Positions 6,787 through 16,186 are shown, counted from the stretch's first letter. The stretch: DNA of 64,000 nt from JB111 sp049856295 (GCF_049856295.1 NZ_JBNDMZ010000004.1:1-64000), one strand, 5' to 3'. Made by a program: numbers and translations. The notes: a model not told the origin generated them from the sequence alone.

Positions 6787-8460
6787 TCAACGGTGCGCCT
6801 CGCGGCCAGCCACACCGTCCTCGCCGATCCACCCGCCGGCCAGGTGCCCGAGAGCCATCGCCACCGACTGCGTCCCGCCCGAGGTGTGCGAGGGCAAGGC
6901 GGACAGGTCGGCGACCCGCAGCCCGCCGACACCCCGCACGCGCAGCCGCTCGTCGAGCACCGCGCCCGTCCCGCCGGCCGCCGCCGTGCCCACCGAGTGG
7001 AAGATCGCGCCGCCGGTGTCCCGCACGTACCGCGCCGCAGCCGCGACGTCGCCGGACGGCACGAGACGTCCCGGCACCAGCTCCTCGGCATCGATCGCGG
7101 CAACCGCGTCCGACCCGACGACGGCGCGCGCGGCCTCGAGCGCCCGGGCGGCCATCTCCCGGTCCGCGGGGTCGCCGAGCAGCGGGCCGCGAACCTCGGG
7201 TGGCGCGTCGACGTCCGCCCCGGTCACATGGACGGACCCGGTGGCGCGCGGGACCAGCGGGAACGCCTGCACCATGAGACCGGCGTGCCCGCTGGGGGTC
7301 AGCCCGTCGTCGTCGGTGGAGACCTCGGTGAGGAGAAGCTGCAGGTCAGGGTGTTGACCGCCGCGAGAATCGACGGACGCCACGAGGTCGTAGGGCCCGC
7401 GCGCGAGGCGTCCGGAGCCGGTGAGGAGGTACTCGAGGACCGAGCGGCGCAGGCCCCGCCCCCGCAGAGCGGCGTTCATCCCGAGGCCGTCACGGACGCG
7501 CACCTTGACCGTCGCGCCCCGTTGCTCCCTGAGCCCCTCTCCCACCTGCGGTGACGCGACCTGCAGCTCGATGCCGAGCGACGCGAGCCGGTCGGGGTCC
7601 CCGACTCCCGACCGCTCGAGCAGCTGCGGGGTCTCCAGGGCACCGGCCGTGAGCACGACCTCCCGGCCGCGGTGCAGCAGGCGCCGACCCTTCGCGTCGA
7701 CAACCTCGACCCCGACCGCCCGGCCGCGCTCGAGGACCACCCGCACCGCGCGCTCCCGCTGCACCAGCCGCACCCGCCCCGTCGCGAGGTGCCGAGCTAC
7801 GAGGCGCCACGCGGCGGCGCGACGGCCTCGCACGATCGACGCGGGCGTCCGTCCGGCACGGGGCCCGACGGCGGCACGCACGTCGGGTACGAACGGCACC
7901 CCCGTCGAGGCGAGCCCGCCGGCGAGTGCCCGAAGCACCTCCGAGTCCCCCGGGTCGCTCGCGGGCGGCGGCACGGGGAGGCGGCGCTCGATCGCCTCGA
8001 ACGCCGGCTCGAACTCGCGCCATGACCAGTGCGCGCCCAGGTCGGCCGCGAGCGCGTCGTAGAGATGCGGCTCGCCGCGGAGGTACATCGTGCCGTTGAC
8101 GAGGGTGGAGCCGCCGGGGCCGCGGCCGCGCAGCCACGTCTCGGAGGAGCCGTGGGCGTTCCCGCCGGTGTCGTCACCAGCCGGGTCAGGTTCCTCACCA
8201 GCCGACCCGGGACAGGCACCATCCGGCTCCGGCGCGACCCCCTCCTGCGCCGGACGCACCTCGTACTGCGACGACAGGCCCGGCCGCACCATCGTGCGCA
8301 CGAACCCCATGGGGACCGTCACCACGGGGTCGAAGGTGAACGCGCCCGCCTCGACGATGAGGACGCGCCGGCCGAGGTCCGCCAGCCGGGCGGCGAGGGC
8401 GCATCCGGCGGCGCCGGCCCCGACCACCACGACGTCCGCCGCCCGCCCCGTCTCGATCAT
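6787..8460 (-). CDS. mftG: MftG-like GMC-family oxidoreductase
   Basis: A 557-residue GMC flavoprotein. The FAD-binding motif is VVVVGAGAAGCALAARL (GxGxxG 14-19) and the ribityl-binding acid follows in LIVEAG. GPGGSTLVNGTMYLRG is the GMC signature region, and the C-terminal catalytic pair is probably His488 (IFHSVGTAAAGG) and His525 (PSHTSGGTQS). The SHTSGGTQ ending and the MftR/SDR context fit the mycofactocin-associated GMC subfamily (Rv0697/MftG), which links reduced mycofactocin to the respiratory chain. An acidic, Gly-rich insert precedes the signature region. The start ATG overlaps the stop of the upstream MFS gene (ATGA), so the two are translationally coupled. A general GMC alcohol dehydrogenase remains the alternative. 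Confidence 0.75.
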   Translation of the reverse strand: MIETGRAADVVVVGAGAAGCALAARLADLGRRVLIVEAGAFTFDPVVTVPMGFVRTMVRPGLSSQYEVRPAQEGVAPEPDGACPGSAGEEPDPAGDDTGGNAHGSSETWLRGRGPGGSTLVNGTMYLRGEPHLYDALAADLGAHWSWREFEPAFEAIERRLPVPPPASDPGDSEVLRALAGGLASTGVPFVPDVRAAVGPRAGRTPASIVRGRRAAAWRLVARHLATGRVRLVQRERAVRVVLERGRAVGVEVVDAKGRRLLHRGREVVLTAGALETPQLLERSGVGDPDRLASLGIELQVASPQVGEGLREQRGATVKVRVRDGLGMNAALRGRGLRRSVLEYLLTGSGRLARGPYDLVASVDSRGGQHPDLQLLLTEVSTDDDGLTPSGHAGLMVQAFPLVPRATGSVHVTGADVDAPPEVRGPLLGDPADREMAARALEAARAVVGSDAVAAIDAEELVPGRLVPSGDVAAAARYVRDTGGAIFHSVGTAAAGGTGAVLDERLRVRGVGGLRVADLSALPSHTSGGTQSVAMALGHLAGGWIGEDGVAGREAHR

Positions 8461-9695
8461 GTCTCCCGCGACTCCCGCCCCAGCGTCTCCGGCGCGGTCC
8501 GCCACGGCATCGCACCGGCGAGCAGCATCACCCCGGCCAGGCCGAACGCCCACGCGTACCCGAGCTCGTCGACGAGCAGGCCCGAGACGATCGGGCCGAG
8601 GATCGTGCCGGCGTCCATCGCCATCTGGCTGCGCGCCACGACGGACCCGCCGCTGCGCTCGCGCCCCACGACGTCGGCGAGCACGGCCTGCTGCGCGGGC
8701 TGGATCGCCGCGGCGGACAGCCCACCGAGGACGGACATCCCGAGCACCATCACCACGTGCGGCGAGAGGCCCATGAGCACGGAGGTCACCGCGGACACGA
8801 CGAGCCCGCCGAGCAGCAGCGGCCGCCGCCCCACCCGGTCGATCGCGCTCCCCGTCCAGCGCAGCGCCACGAGCGTGCCGATCGCGTAGCTCGCGAGCGC
8901 CACGCCGGGCGACCACTGCCCGGAGCCCGCCACGGTCAGTGCGAACAGCGGGACGATCGCCATCCGCACGCCGAGGTTGGCCCAGCCGTGCACGAACCCG
9001 GAGACGAGCGAGGCCCGGTAGGCGGGATCGCGCATGGCCTCGGCCACCCGCATGGGCGGCTGCGCGGGCTCGGCGACCACGCGGGCCTTCGCCGCCTCGC
9101 GCTCGGCCCGCGACGGCCGGACGAAGACGGCCACCACCGCGGCCGCGACGAGCAGCCCCACGCCGTAGATGACGAACGGTGCCCGCAGCCCGAGCCCGGA
9201 CAGGGCCGCGCCGAGCACCGGACCGAAGACGTTCCCGAGCAGGAAGCCCGACCCGAACAGCGCCGACGCCCGTCCACGTTTCGCCACCGGGGCGAGCGCG
9301 ATGACCAGCGACGCGGCGGAGATGGTGAACATCGTCGACCCGATGCCGCCGAGCCCGCGGAACACGAGCAGCTGCCAGTAGTCGCCGGCGAACGCGCTCG
9401 CCCCCGTCGAGAGCGCGACGATGACGAGGCCCGCCACGTAGACGATCCGGGGGCCGAGCCGGCCCACCAGTCCTCCGCCGACCGGCGCGAACACGAGCCG
9501 CATGAGGGCGAACGCCGAGACGACGACGGTCGCCGCCGTCACCCCGACCCCGAACGACCGCGCGTACGTCGGCAGCACGGGCGCGACGAGGCCGTACCCC
9601 ATGGCCACGATGAACGAGGCGACGACGAGGACCCAGATCTCCCGCGGCATCGGCTCGTCCCCCGGTGCGGGCGCGGCCCCTGGTGGTGTCGTCAT
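8457..9695 (-). CDS. MFS transporter coupled to the MftG-like gene
   Basis: A 412-residue major facilitator with about 12 hydrophobic helices. After a short Pro-rich N-terminus comes IWVLVVASFIVAMGYGLVAPVLPTYA, followed by the loop motif GRLGPRIVY between helices 2 and 3. A second GRR-type loop is DRVGRRPLLLGG. The layout resembles DHA1 drug/solute exporters. Its stop overlaps the start of the GMC oxidoreductase by 4 nt, so uptake or efflux of a substrate or product of the mycofactocin-linked alcohol oxidation is a reasonable inference. The direction and cargo are not visible from sequence. ATG 9695 has GGCGAGG upstream; the open frame continues further but with non-membrane, shadow-like composition. 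Confidence 0.85.
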   Translation of the reverse strand: MTTPPGAAPAPGDEPMPREIWVLVVASFIVAMGYGLVAPVLPTYARSFGVGVTAATVVVSAFALMRLVFAPVGGGLVGRLGPRIVYVAGLVIVALSTGASAFAGDYWQLLVFRGLGGIGSTMFTISAASLVIALAPVAKRGRASALFGSGFLLGNVFGPVLGAALSGLGLRAPFVIYGVGLLVAAAVVAVFVRPSRAEREAAKARVVAEPAQPPMRVAEAMRDPAYRASLVSGFVHGWANLGVRMAIVPLFALTVAGSGQWSPGVALASYAIGTLVALRWTGSAIDRVGRRPLLLGGLVVSAVTSVLMGLSPHVVMVLGMSVLGGLSAAAIQPAQQAVLADVVGRERSGGSVVARSQMAMDAGTILGPIVSGLLVDELGYAWAFGLAGVMLLAGAMPWRTAPETLGRESRET

Positions 9696-9869
9696 GTCCT
9701 CGCCATTGTCGCCCACCCGGGGCACGACGCCGACGTGGGCACCGCCACCCACACCGGCACCTACGCCGCCGCCCTCGCGTCCTGCCACACCCACCACCTG
9801 CCGTTCCGGCCAGTTCTCCCCCGTCCACACCGTTGCCCGCCGCACCGGGCCCGCGGCTAGTGTCGGGAC

Positions 9870-10484
9870 GTGGACGACGTCAACGGCTGGACCGCGATGC
9901 TCGCGGAGAATCCCGGCCACTCCCGCTGGTACATCGAGCGGTTCCGACGCATGGCGGACAACGAGGCGGACCTGGCGGGCGAGGCGCGGCTCGTCGACGC
10001 GCTGGTCCCCCGCGGCGCACGGATCCTCGACGCCGGTGCCGGCACGGGCCGGGTCGGCGGGCACCTCGCGGCCGCCGGCCACGTGGTGGTCGGCGTCGAC
10101 CTGGACCCCGAGCTCGTCGAGGAGGCCCGCGCGCTCCACCCGGGCCCGCAGTGGCTGGTCGGGGACATCGCGGACCTGGACTCCGCGCTCGCCGACCGCG
10201 CCGGCGCCGCCGAGCCGTTCGACGCGATCGTCTGCGCCGGCAACGTCATGACGTTCCTCGCCCGCTCCGAGCGCCGTCCCGCCCTCGAGGGCTTCGCACG
10301 GCACCTGGCCGCCGACGGCCGCGCGGCGATCGGCTTCGGGCCCGACCGCGGGTACCCGGTCGACGACTTCCTCTCCGACGCCGGAGCCGCCGGGCTCGCC
10401 CCCGACCTCCTCCTCGGCACCTGGGACCTGCGCGCCCTGCGCCCGTCGTCGGACTTCCTCGTCGCCGTCCTCACGCACGCCTGA
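9870..10484 (+). CDS. Class I SAM-dependent methyltransferase
   Basis: A 204-residue Rossmann methyltransferase. Motif I is RILDAGAGTGRVGGHLA (about residues 50-66), the motif II acidic end is VVGVDLDPELVEEA, the motif post-II is WLVGDIADLD, and the motif IV region is FDAIVCAGNVMTFL. It resembles the small-molecule (UbiE/Tam-like) class found beside many actinobacterial genes. The start is GTG 9870. Nothing indicates the substrate. It reads away from the MFS gene and is followed after 8 bp by a DedA gene, so the two may be cotranscribed. Confidence 0.85.
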   Translation: MDDVNGWTAMLAENPGHSRWYIERFRRMADNEADLAGEARLVDALVPRGARILDAGAGTGRVGGHLAAAGHVVVGVDLDPELVEEARALHPGPQWLVGDIADLDSALADRAGAAEPFDAIVCAGNVMTFLARSERRPALEGFARHLAADGRAAIGFGPDRGYPVDDFLSDAGAAGLAPDLLLGTWDLRALRPSSDFLVAVLTHA

Positions 10485-10492
10485 GCCGCCCC

Positions 10493-11326
10493 GTGGATCT
10501 CGTCGGCTGGTCGCTCGCCGTCGTCGACGCCCTCGGGGGCGCCGGCATCGCGCTCGTCCTCGCCCTCGAGAACCTCGTCGCGATGATCCCCGGCGAGATC
10601 CTCCTGCCGTTCGTCGGGATGCTCGCCGAGCAGAACGGGTACGGGATCTGGTGGGCGCTCGGCTGGACGACGCTCGGCTCGGTGGTCGGCGCCTACGTCA
10701 TCTACGCGGGCGGCCGCCTCCTCGGCCCGGACCGCGCCCGGCGGCTCCTCCTCAAGGTCCCGCTGACCGAGTCGGCGGACATCGACCGGGCGACCGCGTT
10801 CTTCGACCGGTACGGGGCGTGGGCGGTGATCTTCGTGCGCTGGATCCCCATGCTCCGCGCGTTCATCTCGCTGCCCGCCGGCACGCAGCGCATGAACCCG
10901 CTGACCTTCGGGCTGGCCACGGCGATCGGCTCCGGCACGTGGAACGGCGTGTTCGTCGTCGCGGGCTACTACCTCGGGCAGCGCGGCTCGGAACTCATCA
11001 ACGAGGTCGTCACCACGTACTCGCTCGTGCTGGGGATCATCGGCGCGATCGTCGTCGTCGTGCTCGTCGTGCGACGCCTCCGCCGCCGACGCCGCACCCG
11101 TGCCGTCGGCCTCGCGGTCCGGCACGTGGCCGAGCGGCCCGCCGTGCCCGAGGACACCCGCCCCGACGACGACGCACACCACTCCGACGACGACCACCCC
11201 GCCGACCACCCCGCCACCGACGACGACGCCCCGGCGCCCCGCCCGACCAGCCCGGACGGCCCCGAGAGCGACCTCGTGGCAACCCCTCGACGACACCCGG
11301 GCGGCGGCTCGGTGAACAGTTCGTGA
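10493..11326 (+). CDS. DedA/VTT-domain membrane protein
   Basis: A 277-residue integral membrane protein with a DedA (SNARE-associated/VTT) core over about residues 1-195. It includes the re-entrant-loop motif ENLVAMIPGEILLPFVGML, the conserved FxxRWIPxxRAFISLPAG segment (FVRWIPMLRAFISLPAG) and a later Gly-rich helix (NGVFVVAGYYLG). DedA proteins are linked to lipid-carrier or phospholipid flipping and to membrane-potential maintenance. An unusual 85-residue cytoplasmic tail follows: Arg-rich first, then Asp/His/Pro-rich, with HHSDDDHPADHPATDDD. This is longer than the family norm and could bind metal. GTG 10493 is chosen as start because it opens the first hydrophobic segment just after the methyltransferase stop. 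Confidence 0.87.
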   Translation: MDLVGWSLAVVDALGGAGIALVLALENLVAMIPGEILLPFVGMLAEQNGYGIWWALGWTTLGSVVGAYVIYAGGRLLGPDRARRLLLKVPLTESADIDRATAFFDRYGAWAVIFVRWIPMLRAFISLPAGTQRMNPLTFGLATAIGSGTWNGVFVVAGYYLGQRGSELINEVVTTYSLVLGIIGAIVVVVLVVRRLRRRRRTRAVGLAVRHVAERPAVPEDTRPDDDAHHSDDDHPADHPATDDDAPAPRPTSPDGPESDLVATPRRHPGGGSVNSS

Positions 11327-11377
11327 TCGTGAGCCGCGCCACGGCCGATCCGGCCGGCACCGTCCCAGGATGGAGCC

Positions 11378-12448
11378 GTGGCCATCCTCGTGGACCCCGG
11401 TACGTCGTTCGAGGCTTCCTCGTCCGCTGACCTCGCCGCACCCTCGGCCCCCGCGCGCACGCTCCCACCGGCGCGCACCGCCGCCCCGCCGGCGCACCCC
11501 CTCCCGCCGGCCCCCGCAGTCGCCGGGGCCCGCACCGCACCGGCCCCGGCCGCCCGCGCGGTCTCCCCCACGCACACGGTCGACCTCCCGCCGTGGCACC
11601 CCTCGGCCCCGTCGCCGGCATGGGCCCCGGTCGACGTCGAGCCGCTCCCGGCGCCGCAGGCCCCCCGCTCGCTCCCCTACGGCGCGCACCGCGGCCCGTG
11701 GGCGATCGCCCACCGCGGCGGGCTCGCGAACGCGCCGGAGAACACCGCCGAGGCCTTCGCACGCGCGTCGGCCGTCGGCCTCACCTACCTCGAGACGGAC
11801 GTCCGCGTCACCGCCGACGGGGTGGCCGTGGCCTTCCACGACGCCACGCTCGACCGCGTCACCGAGCTCACCGGCCCGGTCTCCACCCGCACCTGGGCCG
11901 AGCTCGCGGCCACCCCCGTGCTCGGCGGCGGCCCGGTCGCCCGCATCGAGGACCTGCTGGCCTGGTTCCCCGACGCCCGGTTCATCATCGACATCAAGGA
12001 GGCGGCGGCGATCGGCCCGCTCGTGGCCGCCGTCCGCCGCACGCGCGCGGCCGACCGGGTGTGCGTCGCCGGCGGCTTCGACGGCTGGCTCGCCGAGCTC
12101 CGCGACCGCGCGGGCGTGACCTCCGCGCTCGGCTGGCAGTCCCTGTTCCGCCTCTACGTCGCGGCGATGTCCGGCACCCACCCGCCGCGCCGGCTCGCCG
12201 AGGGCGGCGCGTTCGCCCACGCCGCGTGGCGCCTCAACCAGCTCGTCATCATGGGCAACCCGCGGGTCGCCGGCCGCCTCGTCGGCATGGCCCACGACCT
12301 CGGCCTGCGCGTCGTCGCCTGGACCGTCGATGCCCCCGCCGACGTGCGTTGCCTGCTCGACCAGGGCGTGGACGGCATCATCGCCGACGACGCCGCGCAG
12401 CTCGTGCGGACCTTCCGCTCCGGCGGCCTCGCGCCCACCGGGGCCTGA
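11378..12448 (+). CDS. Glycerophosphodiester phosphodiesterase
   Basis: A 356-residue GDPD-family enzyme that hydrolyses glycerophosphodiesters to sn-glycerol 3-phosphate and an alcohol. The catalytic TIM barrel begins near residue 108 with AIAHRGGLANAPENTAEAF (His112 plus Arg/Glu), followed by YLETDVRVTADGVAVAFHD with His154, and ends with the typical VVAWTVDAPADVRCLLDQGVDGIIADD. The first 100 residues are Pro/Ala-rich and probably disordered, without a clear signal peptide, so it is likely cytoplasmic. The GTG start at 11378 is the first in frame after the DedA stop; a later start is possible. The Pro/Ala leader is unusual for the family. Confidence 0.92.
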   Translation: MAILVDPGTSFEASSSADLAAPSAPARTLPPARTAAPPAHPLPPAPAVAGARTAPAPAARAVSPTHTVDLPPWHPSAPSPAWAPVDVEPLPAPQAPRSLPYGAHRGPWAIAHRGGLANAPENTAEAFARASAVGLTYLETDVRVTADGVAVAFHDATLDRVTELTGPVSTRTWAELAATPVLGGGPVARIEDLLAWFPDARFIIDIKEAAAIGPLVAAVRRTRAADRVCVAGGFDGWLAELRDRAGVTSALGWQSLFRLYVAAMSGTHPPRRLAEGGAFAHAAWRLNQLVIMGNPRVAGRLVGMAHDLGLRVVAWTVDAPADVRCLLDQGVDGIIADDAAQLVRTFRSGGLAPTGA

Positions 12449-12530
12449 CGACCCGCACCGTCGTCCGCGGCCCGCGAGCCGCCGCGGACCGCTGTGAGAT
12501 CCTGGCCCTCCCGACGGGCGGAGGACCCCC

Positions 12531-13178
12531 ATGGACACCTGGGACCGGAACCGGCTCTGGCAGGCGATCCGGACCGAGCGCATGCGCCTCGCCGACGACT
12601 TCGCCGACCTCACCGCCGAGCAGTGGCAGACCCGCTCCCTGAGCAGCGACTGGACGGTGGAGGAGACGCTCGCGCACCTCACGGCCGCTGGCAGCACGGG
12701 CACGCTGGCCTGGCTGCGGAGCATGGTCGGCGCCCGCTTCCGCACGAACGTCCACAACCAGCGCCTCCTCGACCGGCACAAGGGGGCCACCCCGGCCGAG
12801 ACGCTGCTCCTGTTCCGCACGACGATCCCCAGCCAGGTCGAGCCCACCCCCACCACGTGGGCGTGGCTCGGCGAGGTGGTCGTGCACGGCATGGACATCC
12901 GTCACCCGCTCGGCATCGCCTCCGAGCCGGACCACGACGCTGTCGAGCAGGTGGCCCTCAGCTACGTCGCCAAGGACTGGGCGGTCAACTCGAGCTCCGC
13001 CGTCGAGGGGCTCGAGCTCGTCGCCACCGACGGGGTCTTCCGGTACGGCGAGGGGCCCGAGGTCACCGGCCGCACGCTCGAGCTCGTCATGGCGATGGCC
13101 GGGCGCTCCGCGTACGTCGAGCGCCTCGAGGGACCCGGCGTGGAGACGCTGAAGGAGCGCTTCACCCGCGCGGCCTGA
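12531..13178 (+). CDS. Maleylpyruvate-isomerase-family (DinB) mycothiol-type protein
   Basis: A 215-residue DinB-like four-helix protein of the maleylpyruvate isomerase N-terminal family (TIGR03083 type). MRLADDFADLTAEQWQTRSLSSDWTVEETLAHLTAAG is the typical N-terminus and contributes the first metal-binding His (LAHL). A second histidine set is in VVVHGMDIRHPLG. Actinobacterial members are often mycothiol-dependent metalloenzymes used in detoxification or isomerisation. The role here is unknown. ATG 12531 has GGCGGAGGACCCCC upstream. Confidence 0.85.
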   Translation: MDTWDRNRLWQAIRTERMRLADDFADLTAEQWQTRSLSSDWTVEETLAHLTAAGSTGTLAWLRSMVGARFRTNVHNQRLLDRHKGATPAETLLLFRTTIPSQVEPTPTTWAWLGEVVVHGMDIRHPLGIASEPDHDAVEQVALSYVAKDWAVNSSSAVEGLELVATDGVFRYGEGPEVTGRTLELVMAMAGRSAYVERLEGPGVETLKERFTRAA

Positions 13179-13286
13179 GGCCCTGGGAACACCCCCGCAC
13201 GACGACGCACCCCCGGCGGTCGCACCCGTGGTCCGTCACCGTCCCCGCGACCCGCACGACGCCGCGACCACCCGCGGCCCGCACCC

Positions 13287-14429
13287 TCACGCCGTCTCCG
13301 ACGCCCCGAGCAGGACCACTCCCGCCCTCAGCACGGCGACCTCCCGGACGTCGGCCGGCTCGGGAACGGACCCCCGCCCGACGACGAGCGCCCGCGCGCG
13401 CACGCCTCCCTCGAGGACGACGTCGACCCACGTGCGCCCGCGCAGCTGCCGCACGGCGGTGGCGCGGGCGGGGAGGACGGCCGCGATCTCGGCGTCCGAG
13501 GGGCCCACGACGAGCGCACCCGGGGTCAGTGCCACCTCGCCGGCACCGGCGCCCGGACCGGCCGCACCCGACATCCCGAGCGCCGCCGCCGGCAGGACCG
13601 GGCCGTGGCCGAGGAGCTCGGCGACCTCGCGGTCGGCCGGCGCCTCCCACAGCCGTCCCGGTGTCGCGACCTGCCGCAGGCGCCCGTCGCTGAGGACGGC
13701 GATGCGGTCGGCAACGGTGGCGGCCTCGTCGAGGTCGTGCGTGACGTACAGGGCGGTGGCGCCGGCGGTGCGCAGGATCGCCGACAGGTCGACGGCGAGC
13801 CGCTCGCGCAGGCCGCGGTCGAGGGCCGAGAGCGGCTCGTCGAGCAGGAGGACCCGCGGCCGCGGCGCGAGGGCCCGCGCAAGGGCCACCCGCTGGGCCT
13901 GGCCGCCGGAGAGCGTGGTGACCGGCCGGTCGGCCAGCTCCGCGAGCCCGACGAGCTCGAGCAGCTCGGTCACCCGGGCGTCGCGCCGCGCGCGGGTCGC
14001 CCGCCTCGCCCGCGGCACCGAGCGCAGCCCGTAGGCCACGTTGCCCGCCACGTCGAGGTGGTCGAACAGCTGCCCGTCCTGGAAGACGAGGCCGACGCCG
14101 CGGCGGTGCACCGGGACGCCCGCGAGGTCGGCGCCGTCGAGGCGCACCGTCCCGGACGCGAGCAGCTCGAGCCCGGCGACCGCCCGCAGCAGCGAGGACT
14201 TGCCCGACCCGGAGGCCCCGACCACGGCGAGCACCTCGCCGGGCGCCACGCTCACCGACACGTCGTCGACCGCCCTGTGCCCGTCCGGGTAGACGACCGA
14301 GACCCCCTCGACGACGAGGCCGCCCCCGTCAACGGTCGCCCGGTCCGCCCCCGTCCCCTCCGCGGTCGTCCGGTCCGCCCCCGTGCCCGCCGTGCCCGTC
14401 GGCCCCGCGCCGTCGTCGCTCGTCACCAT
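13287..14429 (-). CDS. thiQ: Thiamine ABC transporter ATP-binding protein
   Basis: A 380-residue ABC ATPase. Walker A is GASGSGKSS (71-79), the Q-loop is FQDGQLFDHLDVAGNVAYGL, the signature is LSGGQAQRVALARAL and Walker B is RVLLLDEPLSALD, with the H-loop in ALYVTHDLDEA. The first 35 residues are a Gly/Thr/Asp repeat (GTGADRTTAEGTGADRATVDG), not part of the family. A C-terminal region of about 100 residues after the ATPase resembles a TOBE-like regulatory domain. It overlaps the permease gene by 7 nt and is the last gene of a TPP-riboswitch-controlled operon, hence ThiQ. Iron transporters of the same clan are the alternative, but the riboswitch argues for thiamine. Confidence 0.85.
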   Translation of the reverse strand: MVTSDDGAGPTGTAGTGADRTTAEGTGADRATVDGGGLVVEGVSVVYPDGHRAVDDVSVSVAPGEVLAVVGASGSGKSSLLRAVAGLELLASGTVRLDGADLAGVPVHRRGVGLVFQDGQLFDHLDVAGNVAYGLRSVPRARRATRARRDARVTELLELVGLAELADRPVTTLSGGQAQRVALARALAPRPRVLLLDEPLSALDRGLRERLAVDLSAILRTAGATALYVTHDLDEAATVADRIAVLSDGRLRQVATPGRLWEAPADREVAELLGHGPVLPAAALGMSGAAGPGAGAGEVALTPGALVVGPSDAEIAAVLPARATAVRQLRGRTWVDVVLEGGVRARALVVGRGSVPEPADVREVAVLRAGVVLLGASETA

Positions 14430-16186
14430 CCCGCATCTCCTTCCGCCCGCGCGCGCTCCGCGAGCGCCATCACCGTGGCCGTCAGCGCCGCCAGCAGCAC
14501 CGCCGCGGCCATCGCCGTCCCGTGGGTCTCCGCCCCCGGCCGCCCGAGGAGCCGGACGATCGCGACCGGCAGCGTCGGGTCGGTCGAGCGGGCGAGGAAG
14601 CTCGTCGCCCCGAACTCTCCCATCGACACCGCGAACGCGAACCCGGTCGCCACGCCGCCGGCCCGCAGGAGCGCCGGTCCGTCGATCGTGCGGAGCACCC
14701 GGGCGGGCGAGGCCCCGAGGGTCGCCGCGACCTCCCGCTGCCGCGCCTGGACCGCCCGCAGCACCGGGACCACCGTGCGCACCACGAGCGGCACCGCGAC
14801 GACCGCCTGGACGATCGGGACGGCGAGCGGCGAGGAGCGCAGGTCGACCGGCAGCCAGGTCGAGAGCAGGACCATGCCGAACCCGACGGTCACCGCCGAG
14901 ACCCCGATCGGGAGCATGACGAGCGTGTCGAGCAGGGACCGGCCGCGTCCGAGAATCCGGCCTCGCCGACCCGTCCGGCCGACTCCGTCGGCCTGCCCGC
15001 GTCCGTCTGCCCGGGCATTCCCGCCCACCCGCGAGCTCCCTGCGCTCCGCCCCGCCGTGACGAGCGGCCCCGCGCCGGGCCGCCCCGCGATGACGACCGC
15101 GGCGAGGAGCCCGACCACCAGCGAGAGGACCGTGGCGTCGACGGCGGCCCGCAGGGACAGCTCGGCCGCGTCGAGCACGGTTCTCGGCAGGGCGCCGTCA
15201 CCGTCGCCCGCGAGGGAACGGAAGTGGTCGAAGGTCCAGGACCCGTCGGGGGCGCGCAGCGCCCGCTCGAGGAGCCCGAGCATCGGGAGCAGGAGCAGGC
15301 CGCCCACGGCGAGAGCGGTCGTCGCGGCGGCCGCGAGCTGGCCGGGCACGCGCAGGTCGAGCGGCGGGGTCGGCACCGGCCGCGTCCGCCCGGGCACGCC
15401 CCGTGAGCGGGCCACGAGCACGGTCGCGGCGACGACGACGACGATCTGCACGAGCGAGAGCACCGCCGCCCCGCGCAGGTCGAGGTTGCGCGTGCCGAGC
15501 CGCCAGATCTCCGTCTCGAGGGTGGACCACCCGAGCGGCGCCATCGTGCGGACGATCCCGAACGAGGTGGCGCAGAAGAGGGCGACGAGCGCACCGGCCG
15601 AGACGATCGCGGGGGTCAGCGCGGGCAGCGTGACCGTGCGCATCGCCCGCCACGGGGAGGCGCCGAGCGTGCGGGCGGCCTGCGCGGGGCGCGGGTCGAG
15701 CGCCGCCCACGCGGGTCCGACCACCCGGACCACCACCGAGTAGTTGACGAACACGAGGGCCGCGAGCAGCGCCCATGGCGTCCGGTCGAGCCCGAGGCCG
15801 CCGAGGATGCCGGACGGCGCGAGCACCGCCCGGAAGGCGACGCCCACCACGACGGTCGGCAGCACGAACGGGACGGCCACGACGACGCGGAGCAGCCTCC
15901 GGCCGGGGAAGCTCGTCCGGTAGAGGACGTAGGCGCCGGGCACCCCGAGCAGCACGGCGCACGCCGTGGCCGCGAGAGCCTGCGCGAGGGTGCGCACGAG
16001 CGCCCGCCCGGTGCCGGGCCGCGCGAGGATCTCCAGGACCGGGTCACCCGCGGGGATCCCCGGGATCCGCTCGCCGGGCAGCAAGCCGTGGACGACGAGG
16101 GCCACGACCGGGGCCACGAAGAACGCCGCGAGGAAGGCGATCGGGACCCCGGCCGCGACCACTCGCGCGGCGCGGCGGGCGGTCAA
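14423..16186 (-). CDS. thiP: Thiamine ABC transporter permease, duplicated (ThiP type)
   Basis: A 587-residue permease with two binding-protein-dependent-transport halves, each of about six membrane helices. The EAA-type loops are AARTLGASPWRAMRTVTLPALTP in the first half and VAATLGASPARVLRTIDGPAL in the second. This is the fused two-permease architecture of ThiP and of FbpB-like iron permeases. A low-complexity Gly/Arg linker (GNARADGRGQADGVGRTGRR) lies between the halves near residue 430. The start is TTG 16186, overlapping the upstream stop as TTGA, which also gives the predicted cytoplasmic Arg-rich start TARRAARVV. The assignment to thiamine rests on the riboswitch upstream of the operon. 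Confidence 0.85.
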   Translation of the reverse strand: MTARRAARVVAAGVPIAFLAAFFVAPVVALVVHGLLPGERIPGIPAGDPVLEILARPGTGRALVRTLAQALAATACAVLLGVPGAYVLYRTSFPGRRLLRVVVAVPFVLPTVVVGVAFRAVLAPSGILGGLGLDRTPWALLAALVFVNYSVVVRVVGPAWAALDPRPAQAARTLGASPWRAMRTVTLPALTPAIVSAGALVALFCATSFGIVRTMAPLGWSTLETEIWRLGTRNLDLRGAAVLSLVQIVVVVAATVLVARSRGVPGRTRPVPTPPLDLRVPGQLAAAATTALAVGGLLLLPMLGLLERALRAPDGSWTFDHFRSLAGDGDGALPRTVLDAAELSLRAAVDATVLSLVVGLLAAVVIAGRPGAGPLVTAGRSAGSSRVGGNARADGRGQADGVGRTGRRGRILGRGRSLLDTLVMLPIGVSAVTVGFGMVLLSTWLPVDLRSSPLAVPIVQAVVAVPLVVRTVVPVLRAVQARQREVAATLGASPARVLRTIDGPALLRAGGVATGFAFAVSMGEFGATSFLARSTDPTLPVAIVRLLGRPGAETHGTAMAAAVLLAALTATVMALAERARAEGDAGW

